Shown: positions 36,006 to 48,658, counted from the first letter of the stretch. The stretch: 64,000 bases of DNA from Medicago truncatula (GCF_003473485.1 NC_053045.1:42760494-42824493); one strand, 5' to 3'. Notes: generated from the letters alone by a model not told the origin. A program made the numbers and translations.

Positions 36006-37302
36006 GGGTTTTCTACAATAGACCCACTTATTTTTATGAAGGTCTATTTTATCAACCAACATCTTTTCAATTGGACCCAAAAACCCTTATTTTTGTTTTT
36101 TGAGCAAATTAAAACTAAAGGGCACAAATGTAATTTTAATTTAACATTTAATTTTTCTTTTTTCTTCTTCCCGTGAAATCCAAAGGTCCCTCATTCTCTT
36201 TCTTTCTTCTCTTCTTTGTCCTCCTTCCATGTCGTCTGCAACACATGATTGTCAATTCCAATTCAATTGAATCCAAATCCAATACAATCCATACAAACCA
36301 GAGAAAACTTTCCAATGTCAACATAAATGAAAGGCTTATTGATGTGTTTAGCCCTTGCAATTAGGCGGCATTTAAAAATTCGTCCCTGTAATTGCTAATC
36401 CTGGCATTTTAACCCTGCAATTGTTAATCGTTTAAAATTTGGTCCTTGGACCAAATTAATCACTGCCACGTCACTAATTTGATGACGTGGCAATCACTGT
36501 CACACATGAAATTCCAATTTTGCCCTTAAGAAGAGGACAAAATATTGAAGAAAGAATTGGAAACCCAGGGGTAAATTTGGAATTTCATGTGGCGTGGCAG
36601 TGATTAAGTGGGGAGAGGGACGAAATTTTAAACGATTAACAATTGCAGGGTTAAAATGCCAGGATTAGCAATTACAGAGACGAATTTTTAAATGCCGCCT
36701 AATTGCAAGGGCTAAACACATCAATAAGCCTAAATGAAATAACAAATAAAACCACAGTTAATAGATGAATGAGTCCTTTCATTTTTCTTCTATATATCCA
36801 TACAATCCAACCAAATTTAGCATCTGTGACAATTTGTGGTTTTACTTATGAATTCAAACCATAAATTTTGGTAAAAATTCAAGTATAAAAGAGCGTTGAC
36901 CACAACAGATAAGCATAGAAGAGTGATGTTTTCTAACCAGCTGATTGCAACAGAGTGCCAATACCAAAAGAAAGATAGAAATAATCAAGTTATATTTGCG
37001 TTTCTAATGGATGGCAGAGGAGAAGAAAGACAATCACAAATCTAATTAGACGCTGGAAACAAAACTCAATGAAAGTGGTGAGAGAAGAGGTATAACGACG
37101 GGGAAGGAAGAAAGAGAATGAGCGGGACATAATTCTCACAGAATAAAAAAAAAATCTAACTTTTAAATTAAAATTACATTTGTGCCCTTTAGTTTTAATT
37201 TGCTAAAAAAACAAAAATAAGTGTTTTTGTGTCCAATTGAAAAAGTGTTGGTTGCTAAAATAAAACTTCATAAAAATGAGTGGGTCTATTGTAGCAAACC
37301 CC
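36006..37302. mobile_element. Mutator-type fold-back element, outer of a nested pair
   Basis: Terminal inverted repeats of about 140 bp: left GGGTTTTCTACAATAGACCC, right read inverted GGGGTTTGCTACAATAGACC, continuing through ATTTTTATGAAG, CAATTGGA and ACTAAAGGGCACAAATGTAA. A direct repeat ATATTTAAAA flanks it at 35996-36005 and 37303-37312, consistent with a 9- or 10-bp target duplication. A second element (36333-36730) sits inside. No transposase frame. Confidence 0.88.
36333..36730. mobile_element. 398-bp Mutator-type MITE nested in 36006-37302
   Basis: Inverted ends GGCTTATTGATGTGTTTAGC continue inward through CCTTGCAATTAGGCGGCATT and beyond to ATTAACAATTGCAGGG-type words, about 110 bp in all. 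TAAATGAAA is a perfect 9-bp target duplication at 36324-36332 and 36731-36739. It must be younger than the element that surrounds it. Confidence 0.92.
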
Positions 37303-37312
37303 ATATTTAAAA

Positions 37313-38225
37313 TATGAAAAATGCTAAGAAATGTCTTTAGGATATTTGTTAGAGCATTTGTTTGAAGATTTAAGTACTTATAATATCTTAAAAATTGTGT
37401 GGTCAACTCGTTGAAAATCTAAAAAATGTAAATTTTTTCAAGATATATTTTTGTTGTCAAGTGACTTAATGACTGAGGCTCACACATTCTAAATGTAAAG
37501 AAATGAGGAGTCTTTGAATCCCGTGTCTTGCATAATATTGTAGTTGCAGTTAGTAGGTTACCAATTGAATTTGTGCTAGACAATTTCTTTTTTCCTTAAC
37601 AGTGTTAGTATGACCCACATAATATATGATTTGGAACGATGCAATTGGTTTAGTATTGAAGTATAACGGGTACGAAGGAAAGAGTGGTATTATCCGCCCC
37701 TGTCAAATAAAGTAGAGGGAGAGAAGGAAAAAGAGCAAAGGATTTACAAGTCTAATGGGAGAGGAATGGCTGACACGTTGACTGCCTTCGAGAAAAATAG
37801 AACCCAAGCGGTCTAAGCCCCGGGACGGACCCCAACCGAACGAGATAATAGCCTAACCTTTCATTAAGAATAAGGAAATAATTTCATGTATGTACATAGT
37901 ATCCGACAAGTCATCATGAGCTTCTCAAAGATGCCACGCAACGAGAGAAACTTAGGCAAGAAGCTCCAACTAAGTGGTTTTGTTTTTATCTGTTTTCTTT
38001 AATAAGTTTAATAACGTTTTGGGTAGTTATTAAGAAAAGATGAAAATTCCATGATCGTCTGTGTAGGGTTTTAGGGCTTTTTTAACGATGCTGTTTTTCG
38101 AGATATATACGCGTACAATGCATGATCATTTTGAGGCTTTCCCAAATGTCCACTTGTCTTGAGTTGTTGTGGATGGGGGAATATTTGGTTGAGGAGTTAG
38201 GGAAGAGCCAAAGAGGCACAAAAAA

Positions 38226-38260
<35 letters not shown>

Positions 38261-39001
38261 CATAATGCATTTTATGTGGGAGATCATAGGTGATAATTTT
38301 TTTTTCTTCAAAGAATCAGACATAATATTTTGTAAAAATGTGTTTCGCCTTTGGCAGTTGCTGCTTTCAAATACAAACATACTCATCCCTTGGATGTTAA
38401 GAAATTATGCTTAAACTGCATAAAGCTCACTGCTAAAATGTGATTATTATATTTTCATATTTTTAGGGTAGGAAATACTTATGCAGATCTGTAAGATAAT
38501 TTTGGTATTTCAAACCTAGAATTTGTCTAATGTAATCTAATCCCGCCATTTATTTTTGAGAATATTTATAGAGGTAGGAATCTCCTTTCTAAATTTTTTT
38601 TACTATCATAAGTTTAGTTTATGCCCCCATGTTTTGTATTTTCTATTTTATTTTTAGGGTTAATTGTTGAAATAGCTCCTATAATATACACAAAGTCTGG
38701 AGATATGCCTCAATAAAAACACAGATTCCACTTTGTATTTCAGGATTATTTTCATCTTAATCATCCGATAGCCCAATCGCACATGAGGCGCTAATACGAA
38801 AGGGACATAGATGTCGTATTTTTTTAATGCTTTTTTACAGGTATGTATACGACATTAATATAAGGCATCCTACATAAAATTAGAATTTTCCGACAAAGAA
38901 CAAATTGATTATCAATTTCTAAAGCGTCAAAAACTCAAAAACCAAAACAACTAAAACCTTAACTTTGAAATCATAATTTTAGCGGGTTTTTTTGGTGATA
39001 C
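37313..39001. other. spacer with TA microsatellite
   Basis: A TA run lies at 38229-38259. The GC-richer patch at 37660-37860 is not recognised. Open frames near 38082-38386 cross the microsatellite and are not credible genes. Confidence 0.4.
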
Positions 39002-39006
39002 CTATA

Positions 39007-42000
39007 TGTCATACCCCAAATTTGGACCGTTTAAAATCTTTTTTGTCCATATTTTGAAATAGTCCACTTTGTCTTTTATTCGTTTTTTTACCATTTAAAA
39101 CTTGTGTTTTTTTGTCTTTAATCATTTAAAAAACTTTTATCTTGCATTTAAGTCCCCGCTTGCATTTTTACAACATTTAAAATCACTTCATCTGCATTTA
39201 TATAACGCATTTTATAGTGTTTTTAGTCTTAACAGTCAAATGTATGAAATTTCGACAGAGAGGTTACTTTGGAGTACCTCATTTTGGTTTCCGAAAGAGA
39301 CAATTTTTAATTTTATTAATTCATTTTTCTCCATCTTTATTATTATCTTTGATTCTCATAATTTAATTTCCTCTTTTATTTTTTCATCATTTGATTTTAA
39401 CTTCCTTCTTTTCTTTGAATGTCACGTTTTTCATTTTCACTACAAGTATTTCCTTTTTAACTTTTTTTTATTGTTTTTTTAAGTCTTTAGTTTCAGTCAT
39501 GTCCAGGTACAAAATCTATTGGTCCTTTAATCCAAAACCCTAGTTTTTAGCAGTATAAATAGCTGCAATTACTGCTACAAGAAAGGAGAGAAAAAAGAGT
39601 CAGAAAAACGCATCAGAGTCAGAAAACGGGTCAGATTGGTCCCTATCACATACAAACACCTTTTCCCTTTCTCTCTCATCTAGTTACAGATCAAAACACC
39701 ACCAAATGATGAACACTCCATGAATCCTCATGAACATTCATGAACACAAAATCACAGAAATCCCATAAACAACAACAATTTTCCTTTGATTCACATATTC
39801 CGAATTTCAACAGAAACAACACTAATCATCATCATCGATTCCGACACACAAATCCAACTCAAACCGAACCGGATCTAAGCAAAATGAACCGAACCGGAGC
39901 CAAAGGAAAGCAAATCGGACTGGATTCGAGCTGGATCGGAGGAATTTAGCAAGAAGAAAGTGAATCCGAGCTTAAAGTAGTAGATCCGGTCTTCTCCGTT
40001 TTGAAACCGAAGGTAATTTCACTCAAACTTTCTTTGCTAGATCTAACTCAAATCTCTCTACCCTTTTTAAAACTAACACCGGATTTGTATAGAGGAGAAG
40101 GAGAAGAAGCTTTTGATGTAAAAAAATTTCAAAAAAAAAATTAAAAAAGCTCCGACGCGGCGGCGCTATGGCCGACCACCGCGCCGGAGCAGCTCCGACC
40201 ACGCCTCCTCATCTTCTCCGACGACGTTTTTTTTAGAGAGAAGGGAGAGCTTCTCTCTCTAAGTTTAACTTAGGGTGTGTTTGGTTGTGAGAAGAGAGAA
40301 ATAGGTGAGAGAGAGTTTGAGAAGAGAGAAATAGATGAGAAATAGAGTAGATTTGATGGGTTGTTTGATATAAGAGAAATTGAAGAGAAAGAGATACTAC
40401 TATTTTTTGAAAAGACAAAATATCCTCAAATAGAAACAACATATAATTTATGATTAATTAAGTTGTTTTTTGTACAAATTAAATTAAACAACATATCATT
40501 TGGTTTTTCACCAATAACAATTTCTATTATCTCTGTACCACAACATTTTCTCAAATACACATGGCCTAAGCACTAGTAATAGTTTCCATTTTCACATTCA
40601 TGTTTTTTTTTGTCTTTTATGACACAATGGAGGGATAAAATTGGAAAAGCCACAAAAAATTGTATCTCTCTCGTGTTTCTTCACTGAAGTGGGGAGACTC
40701 TAAAAAGTGTGGGGGCCCACAGTTTCTAACTCTCTCTTCCCACTTTCTAACCTCTACCAAACAAGAGAAATGTGGTATTTCTCTTCAACTTCTCTCTCTT
40801 CAATCTCTCTCTCTCTCCTTTTTCTCCTCTACCAAACAGACCGTTAGAGAGAGAATGATTGTTTGATTTATGTTGTTTTTTTGGTGAAACCACTTTATAT
40901 AACCTCATCATTTTATTTTAATTCCATGTGTGTTTTTCTATCGTATTATCGTATATGGTTAAAGCTAGGTCGTCAGATCGTAGATCTAACGGCCGATGAT
41001 GCATCTCATAGGTGGTTGAGTGTTTGTTTCTTTTATGTGGAATACTGCGTGCCTGCTGTTGAACCGTCAGATCGTTGATCTGACGGTCACTGTGCTTCCA
41101 GTATATTCTTCCTTTTTTCTGTTATTTTTTAAAACCGTTGGATCTTAGATCCTATGGCTGTGATGAGATCTTGGGATTCAGATCTGGACCTCTGGATTCA
41201 TCCAACGGTCCAGATTAGATCCTGCTGAGCAAATTTTTTATTTCTTATTTTTAATTGTCTTTATTTTTAAATACTGTTTTTACACTTTTTTTGACATTTT
41301 TGTGTTTAGAAAAATTCCAAAAATATTGTTCTCACCATTTTAATTTTCTCTAATTTTAAAAATCCATCCTATTTGTTTTCTTTTAATTTTTTTTTGTTTA
41401 TTTCTTATATGATGATCTTAATTGTTGTTTGTCTTAATTTCTTGCTTTTTATTACTTATGTCTCATTCACCATGATATTTCTTATGTTACTAACGATTTA
41501 ATTTTTGTCTTGAATCATAGCATGCACATTTAATTTTCTCATCATTTTGTTTTGTCATTGATTTAGTGTGTATAAATAGGGAATTGATGTAATTTTATTT
41601 CTTGCATTTTATTTTGGCATAAATGCCTTAGGGTTGTATTTAGGAATTGATGTAATAATGTAGGTAACACAAGCACCGACACTACCACAATTTATTTACT
41701 GCTTTCCGCTCGTTTTTTTTACGACGTTACGTTAGTTTTCACCGTTAGTTTAGAAAAATCATTTTTCTCAAAAAATCAAATTTGCAAAACTTCAAAATCA
41801 TTTTCTTAATAACTTTTTTCCTTTATTTCTTAATCAAACTTTCAATCAACCTCACTCATTTCTTTTATCTCATGCCTTGAGGTCTCTTTCTCTTCTTAAA
41901 ACCATTTTCAAAAATCTTAAAATCAACCTAACCCACCAAAGAATTTTTTTAGTGGAACTACGTCGGTTTTGATCCCTTTCCCAAAAGGGTACGTAGGCAG

Positions 42001-42322
42001 AGGACTTGTCCTTCCAAATCAAATAAAAATAACCAAAAACATACTCCTTCTTCCTCCATTCTTTCACTTAGATTTTTAGGTAATAATTTTTCAAGTAAGC
42101 CAAATGAATTTAGCACAAGATAATCTAGGTAAGCGGTTCCTTCGGAGTACCGAAGTCGTTTAGGGTGCTTAACACCTTCCCTATTCGAAACCAACCCCCG
42201 AATCCAAAGTCTCGATAAGGGTTTTTACTCATTTTTTCCCTTCCCACGAATAAAAATTGAGAGTTCAAAGATTGACGATTCAAATCAATCAATGGTTTAA
42301 TATCCGAAAATCGGGGAGCACA
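39007..42322 (+). mobile_element. solo LTR 1 (Ogre-like Ty3/gypsy), 3316 bp
   Basis: Starts TGTCATACCCCAAATTTGGA and ends GGGGAGCACA, the TG...CA rule. The 5-bp target duplication CTATA is perfect at 39002-39006 and 42323-42327, so the unit is a complete single LTR left by recombination between the two LTRs of an element. It contains a TATA box (TATAAATA, 39554-39561) in the expected U3 position and the landmark TTTCGACAGAGAGGT shared with solo LTR 2. Great LTR length and the TACCC start suggest the legume Ogre lineage; that assignment is inference. A Tourist-like MITE is inserted at 40273-40843. Confidence 0.9.
40273..40843. mobile_element. Tourist-like (PIF/Harbinger) MITE in solo LTR 1
   Basis: Ends GGGTGTGTTTGG and, inverted, CGGTCTGTTTGGTAGAGG form the inverted repeat, followed on both sides by GAGAGAGAA-type inverted blocks. 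TTA flanks it at 40270-40272 and 40844-40846, the usual 3-bp target of this superfamily. Length 571 bp. Confidence 0.75.
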
Positions 42323-42626
42323 CTATATAAAAATACATAGAAATGATCAGCCAAGTTTCATAAAATTCCAAAGACGCCTCTATTGGTATTTTTCTCTTGT
42401 TTATCATTAAGGCTAATAAAGAAATACGAATAATAATGAAAGGTTCATATAAAAAATGGATTACCTCTTATTACCAACCAGATTTGTACGTGATAATTTC
42501 AACTGACCACTTCAGTGAGACAAAAGGACAAGAATATATAATAATATTTTTTGTTTTACAAATGGTTTCTTTTAACAAGTGATATTTTTTTAAATTGAAG
42601 TAAGCAGAGTATGATGTCTTTTACAT

Positions 42627-42634
42627 TATAAATA
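42627..42634 (+). promoter_or_regulatory. TATA box of NCR gene 1
   Basis: TATAAATA whose first base is 54 nt before the first base of the ATG at 42681, as in the other three NCR copies. It is followed by the shared words ATTCTATTATATTCAAA and GAGGAAAAATATGG. Confidence 0.75.
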
Positions 42635-42680
42635 CGTCAAACAAACTATTTGATTCTATTATATTCAAAGGAGGAAAAAT

Positions 42681-42998
42681 ATGGGTGAAACTTTGAAGTT
42701 TGTTTATACTATGTCCATCTTTCTTTCACTATTTCTTGTTGTAACCAGTATTGGTAATTCCCCTATATCATCCTTTTCAAATTCTCTTATTTACCTTATA
42801 CACAATATTTTATCATCTTTTAATAACATTTTATTATACTTGTTTCACATTACAGTAGGTGAGGAGTGGAACTCGCATAGTTGGAACTCAGAATTCTATT
42901 TGAAGAAAAGTTGCAGTTCTGACTTTGATTGTCCAAGGACTATGTGCATAAAACTTTCCCTTGCGAGATGCTTTAATGACTTTTGTCACTGCTATTAA
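42681..42998 (+). CDS. nodule-specific cysteine-rich (NCR) peptide gene 1
   Basis: Two exons: 42681-42753 and 42856-42998, giving 71 aa. Exon 1 codes for the signal peptide (MGETLKFVYTMSIFLSLFLV), which has the LKFVY...FLSLFLVVT pattern of NCR precursors. The intron (GTAATT...TTACAG, 102 bp) is stop-free and in frame, so the unspliced frame is also open (105 aa), but the position and phase 1 match the classical NCR intron. The mature part has six cysteines spaced C-x5-C-x4-C-x7-C-x4-C-x1-C. Such peptides are made in infected nodule cells, enter the secretory route and act on the bacteroids. Expression only in nodules is expected from the family. The gene lies just after solo LTR 1. Confidence 0.9.
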   Translation: MGETLKFVYTMSIFLSLFLVVTSIGNSPISSFSNSLIYLIHNILSSFNNILLYLFHITVGEEWNSHSWNSEFYLKKSCSSDFDCPRTMCIKLSLARCFNDFCHCY

Positions 42999-43490
42999 TA
43001 GTTAAGTTGAAAATATTTTGTTTCTTTTAAAGCCTATAATTTTATTCTTATTTCATTTTTACTCTTATTATTTCTCTCACACTTTCATTTATACTTTTCA
43101 GACGTTTTGATTTCAATGATAGGACGAGAAGAAGAACACGTGACAAATTAATTAGTTACAAAACTTGTATTATAAGTTGTCCAACACAATAAAATAATGT
43201 AAAATTTATTAAATTGAGATTTATAAAATAAAATATTATAATATATATGAACGTAGTTTAAATATGTTTTTTTCGGTATGCATCGAGTTAAAAAAACAAG
43301 TGCATATTACAATCTAAAGCATAAAAACAAGTCAAAAAGTAGGAGAATGCAGGAGAAACGAACTTGTGATAAGTTGGTGGAAGAACTGGACTTGAAAGTG
43401 GAGGTTGAAGGACTGAAGTGCACTGGAACTCTTGGAGAAAATCTGAAGTTTCTGGGTTGCTAAAAACACAAAAATGATAAACTGTTCCAA
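42999..43490. other. 3' flank of NCR gene 1
   Basis: AT-rich up to about 43260; the frame at 43278-43463 has no recognised domain and is not called a gene. Confidence 0.4.
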
Positions 43491-45070
43491 ACATACGTTT
43501 GAAACTATTTATATTCCCTCACAACCTTTCAGAAAACAGCGAGCACGATCTGGTGCAGTCCTTCACGTACAACCATTCACACATCCAACGTTTCTGATCA
43601 AATGCAGTTGATTTCCAAACGTCAGGATCAAACCAACAATTATGATGAAACCTTGGAAACGTAAACCGAGACACCCTCAAGGCACTAGGTACTCAAGTAC
43701 TATCATAGCATTTACACGTGGCATCAAGGAACCAACGATCATGACCCCTTAGTCTCACCCTCGAGATGTGGGAATTGATTACTGAATGACAAACGACCAA
43801 CTCTCTGACGGGAGAATCTTTCCAGTTCTACACAGCTTGAACGAGCGTAGATATGTGGAACACATGTTACCAAGATGACACATCACACATTGGCTGACGA
43901 ACACACATGAAGGGTTAGCGAGCACAAAACGTGTGCACAACGTCGTTAACCCTGATATCGACATAGGCACAAATATGATAGGTCTTGAGGTATGTTCGCA
44001 CTTTTTTTTTTTTTGAAAACTCGGTATCCGATCCAAGAATCGACTAATCCGAGGGGACCAATCCCACCGCCCACTTGCGGGGGCCCCGTTTAAAGCCAGA
44101 GCAAGCTCTGTATGGACTTAGCCCACCGAAATTGGCACCAGAGAGAATCGAACCTGAGACCTCTGGAGGAGCAAACTCCAAGATCTCAAGCAAACCACTA
44201 GGCCAACCCCAAATGGGTTGGTATGTTCGCACTTTCCCTCTTCACTCTTGATAAAAACTTATGAGACATCCCCTTGAGAACTATCCAGTTCTGCTACGGG
44301 CATGCCATAAGATAGCCACATCAAAGCAAGCATGCTTAAGATCCTGACGGATACATTCTCGTGAACGACACCGTTAACCCTGATATCAACATAATCACCG
44401 ATGTGATAGGTTATGAGCTATTTCCATATCCCCGCCTATCCGGCCTACTCATAGTAAAACTTACAAGGTATCTCGTGGCGAGCAAACATTGTTCCGTCAC
44501 TGGCGTGTCGGGCAAGCTTTTACACTAGCATGAGTACATCCCATGTATTATCCACTCCATCAGGATATATGTCAACTCCTCATAAGGCCTGCGCGATCAG
44601 TTCCCTCGCTCACTCTTAAGTCATCACTCTTTACCAATAGCCACGACTTGGGGGCTACTATTCTAGACCGGTCAAAGACCTAGGCCCAATAACAAATCAA
44701 GCCCAAATGAACAGAGACCAGTTCAAATGAACTTTAACGTCTCTTTCCCACATTCCCGCAAATATCTCACCGGCGGTTACACTTCCCACGATTTCGTAAC
44801 CGTCAGACACATGTGTGCCATTACAACGACTCTGCATTCACCCACCTCTATATAAAGGGGGCTCCTCGCAGTCCCCAAGGTAGAATCTCTCTCACTTCTA
44901 AACCGCCATTTCTGACCTCTACTAACTTGAGCGTCTGATTGTTTGCAGGTACACACACCCTCGCCGTTCTAGTACTCATCTGACGTGTTTCCACCACCTT
45001 CAACCTCTGCATTAAAGAAACACCAGCAGTCACCTTCTGATCAGATTCGATCAAATACATTCAAGGGGAA
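43490..45070 (+). mobile_element. fragment of a Ty3/gypsy-like element with LTR
   Basis: The sequence is GC-richer than its surroundings. At 44647-44656 ACTTGGGGGC resembles the polypurine tract before a 3' LTR. About 190 bp later comes a TATA box (CTATATAAAGG, around 44850), then CTTGAGCGTCTGATTGTTTG CAGG, a phrase I associate with the R/U5 part of plant gypsy LTRs. No coding region is left. A SINE interrupts the upstream part (44005-44219). Exact ends were not found. Confidence 0.45.
44005..44219 (-). mobile_element. tRNA-derived SINE, second copy, 16-bp target duplication
   Basis: Minus-strand copy of the family at 35182-35395: same head (TTGGGGTTGGCCTAGTGG on the minus strand), same GGGCCCC(C)GCAAGTGGGC core, and poly(A) seen as T run at 44005. 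GGTATGTTCGCACTTT is a perfect direct repeat at 43989-44004 and 44220-44235. Confidence 0.93.
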
Positions 45071-45156
45071 AATATCAAAAAGCAATAGTAATTTTAAACA
45101 ATTTTAAAATTAGTTATAGAAATAACATACAATTGAGACAAATGTTAATTGATTTT

Positions 45157-48100
45157 TGTTATACCCTGATTTTGGACCTAAAAATACTCGTTCAAATTTC
45201 TTTTTTAACACTGATATTTGTCAATTCTCTGTTATTTTTCTCTAAATCTTTACTTTCTTTTTAAAACATATTTTACTGCCTCTGCCTGTCTTTTCTTGCA
45301 TTACAAGTCATTTAAGAACTCTCTGAAGCGTCGCATTACTTTTCTTGCATTTTATTTCAAAAAATCATACAAAAGGGTATTTTGGTCATTTCCTGCAGTG
45401 GAACCCATTTTAGTCCCTGTGTTTGCCTCTGAGCCTTTTCAATTTGTCTGTACAAATCATTGTTGAGTCTTTGTTTAAAAATCATTTCAAAAATTGCATC
45501 TGAGTCAGTTTAGTCCCTAGGGGCATTTTGGTCTTTTCCTGTCAAAATTTCGGCAGAGAGGTATTTTAAAATACCTCATTTTTGTAGCTGGTTCATTTTA
45601 GTCCTTTTGTTGATTTTATTTTTGGTTTCACTTTACGTTTTTTTCAAATTACCAATTTTAGTCCAATTTTATTTTTTTTAATTGCATTTTAGTCCACTTT
45701 TTCTTATTTGCTGTTTAGCCCTTCAAGTTTCTTATTTTGCAGAAAGGTCCCAAATTCATTTCAAGTCCAAGGCCGAGCCAAAAAGGTCCCAAACAGATGT
45801 CACCACTTCATTGGTCCAAGATCACACATGGCAGCCTATAAAAGGTGCATAGTGCCACACAGACCCATTCAATCAGTGCCAACTCACAAACACGTGAGAA
45901 GTTGCTCTCTCCATTCAGTTAGATCAAAAATCCAGAAATCATCAAGAACACAGAACAATCACAAACCCTAACCGTTTCGAATTCAACCAAAATCATCAAA
46001 AATCAACACAGATTCAACAAATTCATCACAGTTCTCAGTGATTCATTGAAGAATCATCATCATCGAACTGATTTCTCTGCAATTCAAGTGCGGATCCGTC
46101 ACCGTTTGGCGACAAATCCAAGCACGATCACAGAGGAAACCGTGAGAAGAAGAGGGAAAGAAAACGAAGAAGATTGAACCGGTGAAGAAGAAGATAAAGA
46201 TCCGAATCTGTTTCGAAGCAAGAAATCTCACCGGAAACGATTCAAGTTCTTCCTCAAAGATCTCCGTTTGAATCTCCAACTAAACCAGAGGTAAAACACG
46301 TGAACTTCATCTTTCTTTTTTCGAAAAGCATCAATAAGGACGAATCAATGTAGATCTTCAAAGTTTCTAAGAGTTTCTTTCAGCAAAACTAAAAAAAAAC
46401 TAAACTAAAAAAAACACTTTCAAAACCGTATCAAGATCTTTAGATCTACATTGAATCAAGTTCTATTTGCGAAAACCAGCGCTAGAATCATGTCTAGGAT
46501 GAAGAAACGAAGAGTTTGATGTAAGATTCGTGAATTTCTGGTTAGGTTAGAGGTGGCCGGAAAACTGGAGATCTCACCGGAGAAGATGAAGATTCCGGCG
46601 GACCTATGAAGGTTCCGGCCAGATCTTCATCTTCCCCGGCCGTTCATCCAGAAGTCCGGCAAGGAAAGGGAAGAGAGAGGCGAGAGCTTCTCTCACTAGG
46701 TGAGAGTTAGAGAGAGAAAGAGAATGAAAGAATGAAAAAACCGGTGCACACCTGCTTATATAAGCCAGTGAACCGGACCGGTCCAAGACCGGTCCAATCC
46801 CTTTCGTTCCTGGCCGTTGGATCTAGGGTTTCCTTCCCTGGATCAATCCAACGCTCCCTGTGAATCCGATGTTGGGCTTTGGGTTTGGGCTTAAGGTTCC
46901 TATTTGTTTTTGCTATTTTCCTGCTATCTGCACCATGTTTTCTTGCTGATTGAACCCCCAGTTTGCTCAATTTTTTCTCTAAAAATTCCTAAAAAATTGT
47001 TATATGTTTCTTAATACATTTTAACACTTTTGTGATATTTTTCAGTGGTTTAAAAATGATAAAAATATGTGTGTTATTTCTTCTTGATTAATTTTGTGTT
47101 TGATCTAAGTTTGTGTATTTTTGTGGTATATTTTCTCACACAATGTTGACATGTGATGTGGATGATTGGTGTGTAATTTCATGATGAATATGTTGCTGAT
47201 CATGTGCATATCTTGCTGATTGTGGATGTAGATTTTCATGTCTTTCTTGTTTTGCAAGCAATGTGCGTTTTTATCAAGAAATAAAGTGCAAAATATCTTT
47301 GAAAATGTGTCATGATTCTTGGCTTGAATATGTCCTATTTGTTCCCACATTATAGCTCAAAATCAAACCCCTTTAACATTGCTATAATGAGGGGATTATA
47401 GGTCATATGCATGTCTAAGTGTCATAACCAATTTTAGGTATATTTTGCCACTTCATTTCATTTCATTACACTTTTTTTTCTCTCTTGCTATTCTATTCAA
47501 TCTTGTCTCCCTTTCTACTATTTTTATGCCTTATGATACTAACCCTTTTCATCTCACATTTCATTCATCCCATTAGCATCATTTTTTTCATTTCTATATC
47601 AATTGGGTTTGTAATAATTTTAGATAGATTAGTTCTTTTTTAATTTCCTTGCAAGACCATAGCATGTATTTAGGACTCAATGTAAAGGACTATGGACACT
47701 ATAAGGGATGTACACCGACACAAGCACTGACACGCACACACGTTGCATGATTACCGTTTAGATGTATGCTTAGGAAACACGATTTTTAGACAAATGCCAA
47801 TCTTCAAAAAAATAATAAACCAATTCCATCACTCAAATTTTTTTCAAACAAACCTTGGAGTCAAAACTCCATTGAACTTTTTCTTTTATTTTCTTAAACA
47901 AATCCAAATGAATCCTAATTCCTACTTAGACTTTTTTTTAATAAACAATTGAACCAACATTCACTATTTCCTTCTCTTATGCCTTTAAGGCCTCTTTCTT
48001 TTCTCCAAAACCATTTTCCAACAAAAAATTAAAATCAACCAAACACACAAAAACATTTTTGAGAATGAACTACATGGAGTTTGATCCCTTAAATGGGTAT

Positions 48101-48422
48101 GTAGGCATGAGGTCAAAACCTCTCCAAGTCCACTAAAATAAAACCTCAAACACTTTCTCCCCCCCATTCTTAACATAAATAAATTTCCTTTTTTCATGAA
48201 TAGCATTAAAATAAAGTGTAGACATAAACTAAGAAGACGGCTCCTATAGAGTACTATAGTCACCGCGGGTGCCTAACACCTTCCCGTAGTGAAAACGACC
48301 CCCGAACTTCGAATCTAAGGGTTTTTTCTCAATTTTGCCCTTCCCAAGAAAAAATAGAGAATATCAAAGATTGAAAGGTTCAAGCCTAATTTATGACTTG
48401 ACACCCGAAAATCGCGATAACA
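45157..48422 (+). mobile_element. solo LTR 2 (Ogre-like Ty3/gypsy), 3266 bp
   Basis: Starts TGTTATACCCTGATTTTGGA and ends GCGATAACA. ATTTT flanks it at 45152-45156 and 48423-48427 as a 5-bp target duplication. TATA box TATAAAAG at 45837-45844. Landmarks are shared in order with solo LTR 1: AATTTCGGCAGAGAGGT near the start, ACACAAGCACTGACAC near 47720, CCCCCGAA and ACCCGAAAATCG near the end. The two LTRs are diverged and have different target duplications, so they came from separate insertions. Confidence 0.87.
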
Positions 48423-48658
48423 ATTTTTTAACCAGAAAATTTGAACCGTAGATACATTAATATCTACTATTAATATCCAAACTATGTTGACACTCCGATA
48501 ACACAATAATCATATACAACACCACAAAGTTATTATTAGTAAAAAGAAAAGAGAAAATACAAAATATGGGTTTGCACCCCCTACTCTAACCCCTAAAGCA
48601 ACACCTCAAAATAAAATAGAATTAAAAATTACAATAGAGAACAAACATCTTGAAGAGA

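Noticed and set aside
39102-39482. 126-codon plus-strand frame with hydrophobic, Phe-rich translation
   Set aside because: It lies in the U3 part of solo LTR 1, is T-rich and has no counterpart in solo LTR 2.
42681-42998. NCR gene 1 as a single-exon 105-aa protein
   Set aside because: The frame is open, but the donor, acceptor, phase and position match the conserved NCR intron and the paralogues require it, so the spliced 71-aa form is preferred.
39007-48422. One complete LTR retrotransposon with two 3.3-kb LTRs
   Set aside because: The two LTRs are diverged, each has its own 5-bp target duplication, and the DNA between them holds an NCR gene and no gag-pol.
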